Shown here: in pieces, positions 24,772 through 32,404 of the stretch | Position numbering within the stretch: the stretch's first letter is position 1 | How the letters are laid out: the number at the start of each line of letters is the position of its first letter | From: Leptofilum sp965223285 | Lineage (GTDB): Bacteria; Chloroflexota; Anaerolineae; Promineifilales; Promineifilaceae | DNA length: 64,000 nt | Assembly (NCBI RefSeq): GCF_965223285.1 | Contig: NZ_OZ244997.1 | Coordinates: forward strand, 2,356,001 to 2,420,000 | Reading direction: 5' to 3' | The notes under the pieces: model-generated | What the model was told of the DNA's origin: nothing | Seen by the model: the letters and a program-made list of their open reading frames with translations, nothing else | Databases searched by the model: none | Made by a program: the position numbers and the translations under genes

Positions 24772-25878
24772 ATGACAACAACTCAACAAGAACCCACCTA
24801 CCGGGCTTCTACATTTAAGCTGGAAAAATCGAAAACGACCTTTATGCAAGCCCTGGCTGGCTTGCCATATGCGCACGCGCTGCAAAGCTGGGCCTGGGCA
24901 TCACAAAAGTCCCGCTGGGGCTGGTCGCCCATCCCCCTCACCCTCACCATCGGTGAGAGCAGTTGGGAGCCACTGGCCGCAGCCATGATCTTGAAGCGCA
25001 AGATTCCGCGCACCCCGTTTTGCATTTTATATGTACCCAAAGGCCCCGCGCTGAATTACAAAGATGGGGCCTTGCGCCGCGTGGTGCTGGCTGAGCTAGA
25101 AAATATTGCCCGGCGCGAACGGGCTATCTTCATCAAGATTGATCCTGAAATTGTAAAAAGTTGGGGTGACGAAGCGGAACGGCCGTCTCCGCTAGGCACA
25201 AAATTCACCAACGAACTCAAAAACCGGGGCTGGCGCTTCTCAGACGAACAGATTCAGTTCCGCAACACCGTTGAGCTAGATTTGACGCTTTCGGAAGATA
25301 ATCTGTTGGCAGCGATGAAGTCCAAAACCCGCTACAACATTCGCCTCGCCGGGCGCAAAGGCATTGAAATACGCGCAGGCAACGAGGCAGATTTTCCCAT
25401 CATGGCCGAGATGTATGCCGAAACGGCCGCACGGGACGGCTTTGGCATTCGCCCTACGGCGTACTACTTGGATGCATGGCAAAGTTTTCATCAGGCGGGC
25501 ATGGGGCACTTGCTCATTGCCGAGTTTGAAGGTGATCCAGTAGCGGCCGTTTACCTCGTGCGGTTCGGCGAACGCGTCATCTATATGTATGGCGCTTCCA
25601 CCCAAAAAGAGCGGCAGCGAATGCCCAATTACCTGCTGCAATGGGAAGCAATCCGCTGGGCTAAGGCACAAGGCTGCACCGTCTACGACTTTTGGGGCGC
25701 ACCGGATGAGTTTGCGGAAAGTGATCGTCTGTGGGGCGTCTGGCGGTTTAAGGTGGGCTTCAATGGCCAGGTCGTGCGGCACATTGGTGCCTGGGATTTT
25801 CCGGTACGGCCGTTGCTTTACCAACTTTACACCGTCATCTTACCCAAATACCTAAACTACCTGCGCAACAAAAAATAA
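24772..25878 (+). CDS. FemA/FemB-type aminoacyl or peptidoglycan transferase, copy B
   Basis: A 368-aa paralogue of the preceding gene. It has the same landmarks: FCILYVPKGPALNY, MKSKTRYNIRLAGRKGIEIRAGN, YMYGASTQKERQRMPNYLLQWEAIRWAKAQGC and VYDFWGAPDE, with a C-terminal FKVGFNGQVVRHIGAWD. It is likely to act after copy A in the same bridge or capping reaction. The start is the ATG at 24772, with no strong ribosome binding site, so it may be translationally coupled through the spacer. Confidence 0.93.
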   Translation: MTTTQQEPTYRASTFKLEKSKTTFMQALAGLPYAHALQSWAWASQKSRWGWSPIPLTLTIGESSWEPLAAAMILKRKIPRTPFCILYVPKGPALNYKDGALRRVVLAELENIARRERAIFIKIDPEIVKSWGDEAERPSPLGTKFTNELKNRGWRFSDEQIQFRNTVELDLTLSEDNLLAAMKSKTRYNIRLAGRKGIEIRAGNEADFPIMAEMYAETAARDGFGIRPTAYYLDAWQSFHQAGMGHLLIAEFEGDPVAAVYLVRFGERVIYMYGASTQKERQRMPNYLLQWEAIRWAKAQGCTVYDFWGAPDEFAESDRLWGVWRFKVGFNGQVVRHIGAWDFPVRPLLYQLYTVILPKYLNYLRNKK

Positions 25879-25883
25879 ACTGG

Positions 25884-25942
25884 GGTTAGCGGTTAGTTGC
25901 TGGTGGTTAACCCTGCGACTAACCACTAACTATCAGCAACTA
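25884..25942. repeat. Snapback repeat of GGTTAGTTGCTGGTGG words
   Basis: The left arm GGTTAGTTGCTGGTGGTTAA pairs with AACCACTAACTATCAGCAAC imperfectly. Related words fill the gap at 51487-51540. It lies between the second FemAB gene and the dehydrogenase gene. Confidence 0.65.
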
Positions 25943-25963
25943 TCTACAGGAGACCCATTTAAT

Positions 25964-27043
25964 ATGACCCGAACAATCGTTATTTTAGAAGGCGACCAAA
26001 CTGGCCAGGAGCTGTTAGAAGAAGCAGTTCGCGTTCTTGAACCGGGCGTCATTCGTATGGAATTAGATTTTTTACGCTTTGACCTTAGCTTGGAAAACCG
26101 CCGCGCGACCAACAACCAGGTTGTTTACGAAGCAGGCAAGGCGATGCGCCAATATCACCTTGCCCTCAAAGCCGCGACTGTTACTCCAGAGCAAAAAGGA
26201 GACGTAGGCAGTCCCAACCGCATTTTGCGTGAAGAGATGGATGCCGAAGTGATTTTGCGCACTGGCCGACGCATCCCAGGCGTGCGCCCCATCGCTGGCG
26301 TGTATGCTCCCATCAGCGTGGTGCGCATGGCGCGGGACGATGCGTATGGAGCCAAAGAGTGGCGTGAAGGGGAAGATGGCTCCCTCGATGAAGTCGCTTA
26401 TCGGACCGAGAAAGTATCGCGTCGCGTTTGTCGCGCTGTGGCTGAATATGCCTTTTTGCACGCCCACAACACGGGGGCAAAAGTATTTGGTGGCCCCAAA
26501 TTCACCGTAAGTCCAGTCTATGAAGGGATGTTTAAGGAAGAAATGGACGCCATTGCCAAAAAATATCCCAGCGTACGGTATGAGCCGCAGCTCATCGACG
26601 CCACCTTTGCCCTGCTGCTGGCTACCACGGGCGAGCCGCTCGTCATCCCTAGCCTAAACCGGGATGGTGATTTGCTCTCTGACATGGTGCTGCAAATGTT
26701 TGGCTCCATTGCTGGCTCAGAGTCGATGGTGATTTCGGTGGACGATGATGGTGAGGTCGATTGCGTAATGGCGGAGGCTCCACACGGCACTGCCCCCACC
26801 CTGGAGGGGCAAAATCGAGCCAATCCGATGGCGATGATTCTGGCCTCAGCAGGGCTGCTTTCTTTTATGCATGAGCCAGAAGCAAAGCGAGCCAGCCGTG
26901 CCATTTATGAATCTACGCTGGAAACCGTGTACGATGGCACCAAAACGGCCGACATCGGTGGCACGGCCAATACAGATGAGTTTACCAATGAAGTTATTCG
27001 TCGGGTGCGAGCTAAACTGGAAGTATGGTCGGCTCTGTCGTAA
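25964..27043 (+). CDS. Isocitrate/isopropylmalate dehydrogenase family protein
   Basis: A 359-aa NAD(P)-dependent decarboxylating dehydrogenase. It has the N-terminal GDQTGQELLEEAVRV, the substrate Arg cluster in LREEMDAEVILRTGRRIPGVRP, a catalytic Lys/Tyr region in YRTEKVSRRVCRAVAEYAF, the metal-binding NRDGDLLSDMVLQMFGSIAGSESM and the cofactor loop EAPHGTAP. The family includes isocitrate, homoisocitrate, isopropylmalate and tartrate dehydrogenases. The Arg pattern suits isocitrate-like acids, but specificity cannot be settled by eye. The preceding ribosome binding site is CAGGAGACCCATTTAAT. Confidence 0.88.
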   Translation: MTRTIVILEGDQTGQELLEEAVRVLEPGVIRMELDFLRFDLSLENRRATNNQVVYEAGKAMRQYHLALKAATVTPEQKGDVGSPNRILREEMDAEVILRTGRRIPGVRPIAGVYAPISVVRMARDDAYGAKEWREGEDGSLDEVAYRTEKVSRRVCRAVAEYAFLHAHNTGAKVFGGPKFTVSPVYEGMFKEEMDAIAKKYPSVRYEPQLIDATFALLLATTGEPLVIPSLNRDGDLLSDMVLQMFGSIAGSESMVISVDDDGEVDCVMAEAPHGTAPTLEGQNRANPMAMILASAGLLSFMHEPEAKRASRAIYESTLETVYDGTKTADIGGTANTDEFTNEVIRRVRAKLEVWSALS

Positions 27044-27048
27044 CAGAA

Positions 27049-27095
27049 AACAAAAAGCCCCGCTCCTTTTCCAGAGCGGGGCGATTCCCTTTTTA
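27049..27095. terminator. Bidirectional terminator
   Basis: GCCCCGCTC (27057-27065) pairs with GAGCGGGGC (27074-27082). T-rich runs flank both sides: TTTTTGTTTT on the minus strand and CCCTTTTT on the plus. It separates the convergent dehydrogenase and YccF genes. Confidence 0.9.
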
Positions 27096-27128
27096 GGTTA
27101 AATTTTTCCAGAAAGGTCTCACGTTCAA

Positions 27129-27563
27129 TTAACTGTGGACCAAAGTGGTAACGGCGGGCAGACCGTTTAGCATCATTACCCCCAGAGGCAACCCAATAAT
27201 TGTGGCGCACAGCAAGTAAGCCAACAGTGCCCAGATCAAGCTAAACCACCAGCCGAACAGTACAAAATAAGCAGCCCGGATTAGGAATGGTGCATTGGAA
27301 GCGGGTAGGAATTGGGAACGGCCGTCTTTCATGTCCGTCACCATCACCCCAGGTCGCGCCTTCAGGGTAAGCACCTGCGGCACCCGGTCAATCATCCACA
27401 AACCTAACGGCAAACCGATTATCGACGCATTCAACGCCCAGGCCACCAAAATCCAGATGCCTGTTAGCTCCCAGCCGAACACGAAGAACCAGATCACGCG
27501 CAGCAAAAAGGGCGTTTCTGGGTTATTTTCTTTTATTTTCATTGTTACCGAATCAGTACTCAT
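27129..27563 (-). CDS. YccF domain membrane protein
   Basis: A 144-aa inner-membrane protein with two repeats of the YccF pattern: FLLRVIWFFVFGWELTGIWILVAWALNASIIGLPLGLWMIDRVP and FLIRAAYFVLFGWWFSLIWALLAYLLCATIIGLPLGVMMLNGLP. Four membrane segments are expected. Family function is unknown. The start at the ATG ending at 27563 is preferred over a more distant start because family similarity follows it. Confidence 0.88.
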   Translation of the reverse strand: MSTDSVTMKIKENNPETPFLLRVIWFFVFGWELTGIWILVAWALNASIIGLPLGLWMIDRVPQVLTLKARPGVMVTDMKDGRSQFLPASNAPFLIRAAYFVLFGWWFSLIWALLAYLLCATIIGLPLGVMMLNGLPAVTTLVHS

Positions 27564-27674
27564 TTTTAGCCTCACACAGTAATTGGTCAACTCAGAGAAT
27601 GTGACCAACCATATTTTAATTTATATAATGCTATACGCCTTTTCAACCAAAATGTTGCAAACTAGGAGAACACA

Positions 27675-28460
27675 ATGCTCGAATTAATCGTCCGTGAACC
27701 GGCTAAAAAAACAAAACAGACACCCTTACTTTTTATTCATGGTGCCTGGCATGGGGCTTGGTGCTGGGATGAATATTTCCTGCCTTATTTTGCTGAACAA
27801 GGGTACGCTGTCTACGCGCCTAGCCTGCGTGGGCATGGGCAAAGTGAGGGTCGGGAACGGCTGCGCTGGACGGCAGCAGCGGATTACGTGGCTGATGTGG
27901 CCGAAACGGTTGCCAAGCTGCCGCAGCCACCAATCATCATCGGGCATTCGATGGGTGGCTATGTGGTGCAAAAATATTTGGAGACCACGACGTTGCCAGG
28001 GGCGATCTTGTTGGCCTCCGTACCGCCGCAAGGTGTTTGGCGAATTGCCTTACGGTCAGCATGGCGTTTTCCAAAGCAATTTGCAAAGTTGAACTTAAAA
28101 TTGAGCTTGTATCCACTGGTGGAAACGGCCGAACTGACCAAATTTCACTTCTTCTCCCAAGACATGCCTCAAGAACAGGTCAACCGCTACTTTACCAAAT
28201 TGGGCGATGAATCGTATCGCGGCTTTTTAGACATGCTCCTTTTCAATTTGCCGCGCCCGGCTCGCGTGCAGACGCCAATGTTGGTATTCGGTGGGCAAGA
28301 CGATGCGATTTTCAGCATGAATGAAGTAAAAGCCACGGCCCACGCCTACAACACAACACCCCATTTTTTCCCAATGGCGCATGACATGATGCTGGAAGCA
28401 GGCTGGGAACAAGTGGCGGGAAAGATGTTGATGTGGCTAGAAAATCAGGGAATTGATTAA
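27675..28460 (+). CDS. Alpha/beta hydrolase
   Basis: A 261-aa serine hydrolase. The oxyanion HG is in LLFIHGAWHGAWCW, the nucleophile elbow is GHSMGGYV (Ser about 92), and the acid and base follow as GGQDDAIF and MAHDMMLE. The lid region is rich in Leu and Phe, as in lipase- or esterase-like members. The start is preceded by AGGAGAACACA. No signal peptide is seen. Substrate unknown. Confidence 0.9.
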   Translation: MLELIVREPAKKTKQTPLLFIHGAWHGAWCWDEYFLPYFAEQGYAVYAPSLRGHGQSEGRERLRWTAAADYVADVAETVAKLPQPPIIIGHSMGGYVVQKYLETTTLPGAILLASVPPQGVWRIALRSAWRFPKQFAKLNLKLSLYPLVETAELTKFHFFSQDMPQEQVNRYFTKLGDESYRGFLDMLLFNLPRPARVQTPMLVFGGQDDAIFSMNEVKATAHAYNTTPHFFPMAHDMMLEAGWEQVAGKMLMWLENQGID

Positions 28461-28463
28461 TCG

Positions 28464-28539
28464 TGAATTTTGAATTGTGAAAGATATGCAAATACTCTTC
28501 ATTCGCAATTAGCCGTTAATTATTCACAATTCAAAATCA
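28464..28539. repeat. Snapback repeat GAATTTTGAATTGTGAA
   Basis: GAATTTTGAATTGTGAA pairs with TTCACAATTCAAAATC. It is located between the convergent hydrolase and phosphoesterase genes and might also work as a weak terminator on the minus strand. Confidence 0.7.
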
Positions 28540-28541
28540 TA

Positions 28542-29771
28542 TTAGCCATTGGGCATAATCGTGATGAGCGTCATTTCGGGGGGACACATGAAGCGGACGC
28601 GGGGGGCACTAAGCCCTTCGAGGCCGATGCCTCGGCTTACATATAGCGTCGTACGGCCGAGTCTATATAACCCCATCACAAAACGGCGTCCTAGCTGGGA
28701 GCTGGTAAAAATGGGGCCGACGATGGGCAACCGTACTTGGCCGCCGTGCGTGTGGCCACACACATACAAGTCGATGCCATGCTGCGCTGCTTCGGGCATC
28801 AGTTCTGGGGAGTGGTAAACCAGCAGTTGAGGAGCATCGCTTGAGGCAGCTGCCGCCAAACGGGCCAACCGACCCGCATCAACAGGCAAATCGTGGCTGC
28901 AATCCATCCCCATCACAGTGAGGGAACGGCCGTTGCCCAAAGCCAGTTCTTGCCAACCATGCCGCAGCAGGGTCACGTTCCGCAAATCATCAAATATAGG
29001 CACAACTGTCTCGCGCAAATCAACCGGGGGGCTGCCCAAGGTGGCAAACACGCCATGTGGAGCAGATAGCTGACTGAGCAGTTGACGCACCTGCCGCAAG
29101 GTTTCTGGATCACGATTGTAAGACAGGTTCACGTAGTCGCCAGAGATGACGATGAGGTCCGGTTTGGCTTCGCAAGCCAGCTCAAGCACCTTGTTTTCCC
29201 GCTCGGTTAGCCGTTCGATATGCAAATCGCTGATGTGCAGCACCTTGATTGGCTCGGTGCCCAATGGCAGGCGGTCGGTGAAGGTCATAACGGCCGTTAA
29301 CTTGAGCTTAAATGGTTCAAAGAAGTAACCCCGAATGAACGCGGCCGTCCCCACCACCTGCGCCCCCAAGAATAGCCAGAGCGGCCAATTGCCCGGCAGC
29401 AATGCGGCCACCGAAGCCAAACCAAGTGTGGCAACCAACCGAGGCAAGGCCAGCACAAAAAGCTGCGCCTTCCAGGGCCCAAAAGAGACTTTTTGCTGTG
29501 GCAAAGAAAGCAGCAAAGTTAAGTCGGCTGCTATAAACAGTGCCAGCAAAACCGCTATAAGCTCTGCCATTGCCTGGTCACCCGTGAGCAACCACCAGCC
29601 AGCTCCAGTTATAGCGGCCACGGCAAGTGCCAAACCCACCACAAATATACCCGGCAGACGCGTGGGTAGATGAAAGAGTAGCATGATTTTGTGCAGCCAG
29701 CCTTCTTCTAAAATATCAACTGTCGGTTCGTTCAATTCGTGGCTTTCTTTTGTCAACGTTGTATTTTGCAT
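28542..29771 (-). CDS. Metallophosphoesterase with N-terminal membrane segments
   Basis: A 409-aa protein. About residues 30-160 contain four hydrophobic segments (LFHLPTRLPGIFVVGLALAVAAITGAGWW, LIAVLLALFIAADLTLLL, FVLALPRLVATLGLASVAALL, LFLGAQVVGTAAFIRGYFF). About 175-409 form a calcineurin-like phosphoesterase: LHISDLHIERL (DxH), VISGDYVNLS (GDxx), and GMDCSHD, PELMPEAAQ and YVCGHTHGGQVRLP (GHxH). The usual GNHD reads TLGSPP here, so one metal or substrate contact is changed. The layout is that of the YkuE/YaeI-like membrane group, which may act on lipid A precursors or other phospho-lipids. Confidence 0.9.
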   Translation of the reverse strand: MQNTTLTKESHELNEPTVDILEEGWLHKIMLLFHLPTRLPGIFVVGLALAVAAITGAGWWLLTGDQAMAELIAVLLALFIAADLTLLLSLPQQKVSFGPWKAQLFVLALPRLVATLGLASVAALLPGNWPLWLFLGAQVVGTAAFIRGYFFEPFKLKLTAVMTFTDRLPLGTEPIKVLHISDLHIERLTERENKVLELACEAKPDLIVISGDYVNLSYNRDPETLRQVRQLLSQLSAPHGVFATLGSPPVDLRETVVPIFDDLRNVTLLRHGWQELALGNGRSLTVMGMDCSHDLPVDAGRLARLAAAASSDAPQLLVYHSPELMPEAAQHGIDLYVCGHTHGGQVRLPIVGPIFTSSQLGRRFVMGLYRLGRTTLYVSRGIGLEGLSAPRVRFMCPPEMTLITIMPNG

Positions 29772-30062
29772 CGCTAGTTTTTGGTATCCCCTGCATTAGT
29801 GTAAAAACCAAAAAGATAGTTGAGTTAAAAAGGTCTCGAAATTGGTTTTTACTTGAGCAAACCAGAGAGAAATCTCGTTTCGTTTTTCAAAATAGTTTCT
29901 GTGGTTCGCTAGACAAACTTGCGCTTGGTTCGTCACAGATTTCGTTTGGGAACTACAGTTGGCTACAGGAAGTTGGTCAACGCACGCCCCACCATTTATA
30001 TCGCTAGCTTGCCCCACTTTTCTTACCGTTTGTCTTACCCAACTGCACGGCCCCACAAACTG
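29772..30062. other. Intergenic region without a supported gene
   Basis: About 290 bp, A/T-rich and lacking a plausible gene, between the minus-strand phosphoesterase start and the SARP-type promoter at 30063. A GGTTTTTACTT / AAAACC-rich patch at 29805-29860 may carry the phosphoesterase promoter. Confidence 0.5.
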
Positions 30063-30094
30063 TTCACGAACTGCTGACGGCCGTTTGGCATGCT
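30063..30094 (+). promoter_or_regulatory. SARP-type promoter element 1
   Basis: TTCACG (30063-30068), AACTG, CTGACG (30074-30079), nine bases GCCGTTTGG, then CATGCT (30089-30094) in the -10 place. The hexamers are 11 bp apart. It lies 38 bp upstream of the 73-aa membrane protein gene. Its -10-like hexamer is the weakest of the five. Confidence 0.65.
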
Positions 30095-30132
30095 CCTGCC
30101 ATCAACAACAGTCACTCAATAAGGAGTTTGTA

Positions 30133-30354
30133 ATGTCCACAAACAGTACGACCCAACAAGGCCAAATGCCCAGCTATGCCGTCCGGTTTGCTCTGGGCAT
30201 GGTTGTCATGGTGATCACTCTCTTGCTCATTTTAACGGCCGTTGGCCCTGTGCTTGGCAATCTGATGATCGATGAGCGGTGTGAAGCCTTAGAAGAATCA
30301 TTAGACCCATTTTCAACTGAAACGGCCGTTCCCAACTGCTGGCTCATTCAATAA
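30133..30354 (+). CDS. Small membrane protein, 73 aa
   Basis: Not recognised. The start is the ATG at 30133 with AAGGAGTTTGTA before it. A hydrophilic N-terminus (MSTNSTTQQGQMPSYAVRFA) is followed by one membrane helix (LGMVVMVITLLLILTAVGPVLGNLM) and an acidic tail with two cysteines (IDERCEALEESLDPFSTETAVPNCWLIQ). The cysteines would face the outside if the N-terminus is inside. It is preceded by SARP-type element 1, so it probably belongs to the regulon of the SARP regulators in this island. It could be a sensor or signalling adaptor, but nothing in the sequence shows which. Confidence 0.7.
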   Translation: MSTNSTTQQGQMPSYAVRFALGMVVMVITLLLILTAVGPVLGNLMIDERCEALEESLDPFSTETAVPNCWLIQ

Positions 30355-30367
30355 ATAGAAATTCATT

Positions 30368-30408
30368 AAGACTTACACACTCGCCCGAACCAGACTGCAT
30401 AAGTGCTG
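30368..30408. repeat. Half MITE-like element, GACTTACACA end
   Basis: AAGACTTACACACTCGCCCGAACCAGACT resembles the left end of the element at 926-1026 (AGGACTTACACATTTGCCCTAACCAGACT). The right half is missing. Confidence 0.6.
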
Positions 30409-30433
30409 ATCATTACATTTTGGAGTGTATCGA

Positions 30434-31033
30434 ATGAAAAATTTTACGTACCGAACGTGTCATTTTAACGAAATGGAAGCGGTGACTGACCTGTTTTTTG
30501 CCTCACGTGAAGAACTTTGTTTACCAGACCGAACCGCCGCAGAAAAGATTACAAATCTCATATTTACCAAAGGACAGGTAACTGGCGGATTTTTTGAGAA
30601 CAAATTACTGGGCGCATTGGGTTACTTTTTAGGTGAACCCAAACGTGATTTCAAGAACAGAGAGGTCCTCTACCTGTACGTGGGCGCAATTTTGCCAGGT
30701 TATCGCTTGACCCGGCTGTTTCATCATGGCCTTTTATTTACGCTGCAGCGGTATCAGGGAACGGACGTTACCCATCTGCGGCTCCAGGCTGAAAAAGCCA
30801 ATCCCTACACCAACAAGCTATACGGCCGTTTTGCCCAACCCATCGCCGAAGAAAAGAGTCCACGTGGCGTGCCGGTTATTACCTACGGCGGTTCAATTGA
30901 GGACGCCATTGCTTATTTGTCGCGCGGCAAACGCCCGAAACCCAAACCGCAAACGCCTCAACAATACTACGTGGAACACCGTATACGGCCGTGTGTCCAG
31001 CCGCATAACCTAAGCCTGTTAATTTCCAATTAA
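30434..31033 (+). CDS. GNAT-like acyltransferase
   Basis: A 199-aa protein from the ATG at 30434 (GGAG eight bases before). It follows the GNAT N-acetyltransferase plan: TYRTCHFNEMEAVTDLFFASR at the start, strand 4 GGFFENKLLGALGYFLGE, strand 5 VLYLYVGAILPGYRLTRLFHHGLLFTLQ (acetyl-CoA region without a clean QxxGxG), and HLRLQAEKANPYTNKLYGRF late. The CoA-binding loop is poorly preserved, so activity is uncertain. It follows the 73-aa protein by 79 bp, with a partial repeat between. Confidence 0.65.
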   Translation: MKNFTYRTCHFNEMEAVTDLFFASREELCLPDRTAAEKITNLIFTKGQVTGGFFENKLLGALGYFLGEPKRDFKNREVLYLYVGAILPGYRLTRLFHHGLLFTLQRYQGTDVTHLRLQAEKANPYTNKLYGRFAQPIAEEKSPRGVPVITYGGSIEDAIAYLSRGKRPKPKPQTPQQYYVEHRIRPCVQPHNLSLLISN

Positions 31034-31053
31034 TCATCAAGGGGTATTCGATT

Positions 31054-31803
31054 ATGTTAAGTAAAGAAAATTATGATAACAATTATGATGACATCAATGA
31101 AGATAATGAAGATATCCCCCTTTCGCGTTGGCTAGGATATGGTTTAGCAATTTTGCTTATGTTGCTGCTGGGGATTCTGATTGGCAGCTGCTTCGGGCCG
31201 GAAAGGGTCGTGGAAGTTACTCGCATGATACCTGGTGATGTAACGGAAGTGCCAGTGACCGTTGTTGTGTACGATGAGATCGAAGTCACTCGCATTGTTT
31301 CAGAAGTTGGCGTGACGGAAGTGCCAGTAACTCGCATCGTCAACGAGACTGTCGAGGTTACCCGCATCGTTCCCGAAGAAGTGGTTACAGAAGTGCCGGT
31401 GACCCGAATTGTGACAGAAACTGAGCAAATTGTGGTCACCAAGATTATACCTGTCCCGCCGGAAGTTACCGTGACGCCCGGAAGCGGCCGTGGCTGTACC
31501 CGCTTCGATCTAGAAATTGGGCGAAACCAGGTAGACGGCACGCCGGAGGATGGCATTTACATGATGCAAGAGCCATCCGGCCACCAACTGGCCACATGGA
31601 CGGCCAAGCAAGGTTGGCTGGACTCCGGCTGGCTACGCAATTTACCTCTGAGCCGTTCAGAAGTGCAGGTACAGGTTTTCTTCTACCCCACAGTTGGTGG
31701 AGGTCCCATTCCATTGGAAATTTTGAATCCGGCACCTGGCACAACCAACGGCTGGCTGGCCAACGATGTTTGCCACGCCATCGAGATTCAGTTTCCAGAA
31801 TGA
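31054..31803 (+). CDS. Membrane-anchored protein with VTEVPVTRIV repeats
   Basis: A 249-aa protein with an acidic cytosolic start (NYDNNYDDINEDNEDIP), one membrane helix (GYGLAILLMLLLGILIGSCF) and about 80 residues of near-repeats built from VTRIV/VTEVPV. A C-terminal domain follows (GCTRFDLEIGRNQVDGTPEDGIYMMQEPSG to the end) with cysteines in GRGCTR and NDVCHAIE. The repeat region is likely an extended stalk holding the domain away from the membrane, a design common in Chloroflexota surface proteins. Function of the distal domain is unknown. It begins 20 bp after the GNAT-like gene, probably in the same operon. Confidence 0.7.
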   Translation: MLSKENYDNNYDDINEDNEDIPLSRWLGYGLAILLMLLLGILIGSCFGPERVVEVTRMIPGDVTEVPVTVVVYDEIEVTRIVSEVGVTEVPVTRIVNETVEVTRIVPEEVVTEVPVTRIVTETEQIVVTKIIPVPPEVTVTPGSGRGCTRFDLEIGRNQVDGTPEDGIYMMQEPSGHQLATWTAKQGWLDSGWLRNLPLSRSEVQVQVFFYPTVGGGPIPLEILNPAPGTTNGWLANDVCHAIEIQFPE

Positions 31804-31808
31804 GGCTG

Positions 31809-31840
31809 TTCACGAACTGCTAACGGCCGTTTCATAAACT
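31809..31840 (+). promoter_or_regulatory. SARP-type promoter element 2
   Basis: TTCACG (31809-31814), AACTG, CTAACG (31820-31825), nine bases GCCGTTTCA, then TAAACT (31835-31840). The geometry is the same as at 30063, 39026, 40461 and 44625. It lies 36 bp before the start of the dimeric-barrel protein gene. Confidence 0.75.
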
Positions 31841-31876
31841 ATCTATCATCAATTTCAAGAAAAAAGGAGACAAATC

Positions 31877-32194
31877 ATGATATTGGTACGCGATGAATTT
31901 CAGTGCAAAATGGGCGGCGCACACGTCGCCGTCGAGCGAATCAAGGCGCAGGCGGATCTGCTAGAACAGCAGGATGTGATTAAACGGGCGCGGGTGCTCA
32001 CAGATTTAAGCGGCCGTTTCGAGACCGTCATTTTTGAAGCAGAAGTGGAAAGCCTCGATGCGTATTTCGCCATGATGCGAGCTGCCTTTGCTAACCCCGA
32101 AATCCAGGCACGGAGCGCGGCATTGGGCGAAATGCCCCAGCAATCCGGCTCCCGTACCTTCTACACCATCGAAGCAACCTACGAACTGGCTTAA
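31877..32194 (+). CDS. Small dimeric alpha/beta-barrel protein (ABM/NIPSNAP-like)
   Basis: A 105-aa soluble protein with the ferredoxin-like ABM fold: MILVRDEFQCKMGGAHVAVERI, LTDLSGRFETVIFEAEVESLDAYFAMM and GSRTFYTIEATYELA. The fold makes dimers and is used by monooxygenases, heme enzymes and small-molecule binders. A catalytic His/Asp set is not clear. The gene at 44922-45224 encodes a 100-aa protein of the same fold. Both follow SARP-type promoters, which suggests paired roles. The ribosome binding site is AAAAAAGGAGACAAATC. Confidence 0.75.
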   Translation: MILVRDEFQCKMGGAHVAVERIKAQADLLEQQDVIKRARVLTDLSGRFETVIFEAEVESLDAYFAMMRAAFANPEIQARSAALGEMPQQSGSRTFYTIEATYELA

Positions 32195-32404
32195 TTTCTA
32201 TCAAGATTGGTTCAATTTTTGCAGGTACCATGAGCACCCCCCAAAGATTGAATCAATCTTCGGACAATTCTGATGAAAAAGTTATCACGCTAATGACAAT
32301 CAAGCGTATAATATCTCCGGTCATCAAAATCAATGCAACAAGCCAACCCTTGCGTATTCAAATAGTAGCGAAAAACCAATAACTGATTCACAGGGAGATA
32401 CCAG

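Noticed and set aside
29959..30132. Longer start for the 73-aa membrane protein
   Set aside because: The upstream frame reads through the SARP-type promoter and has no ribosome binding site; AAGGAGTTTGTA directly precedes the ATG at 30133.
32307..32312. Perfect TATAAT upstream of the flavoprotein gene
   Set aside because: The nearest -35-like hexamer (TTATCA) is 19 bp away, and the site is about 95 bp from the start. Possible but not strong enough to list as a promoter.
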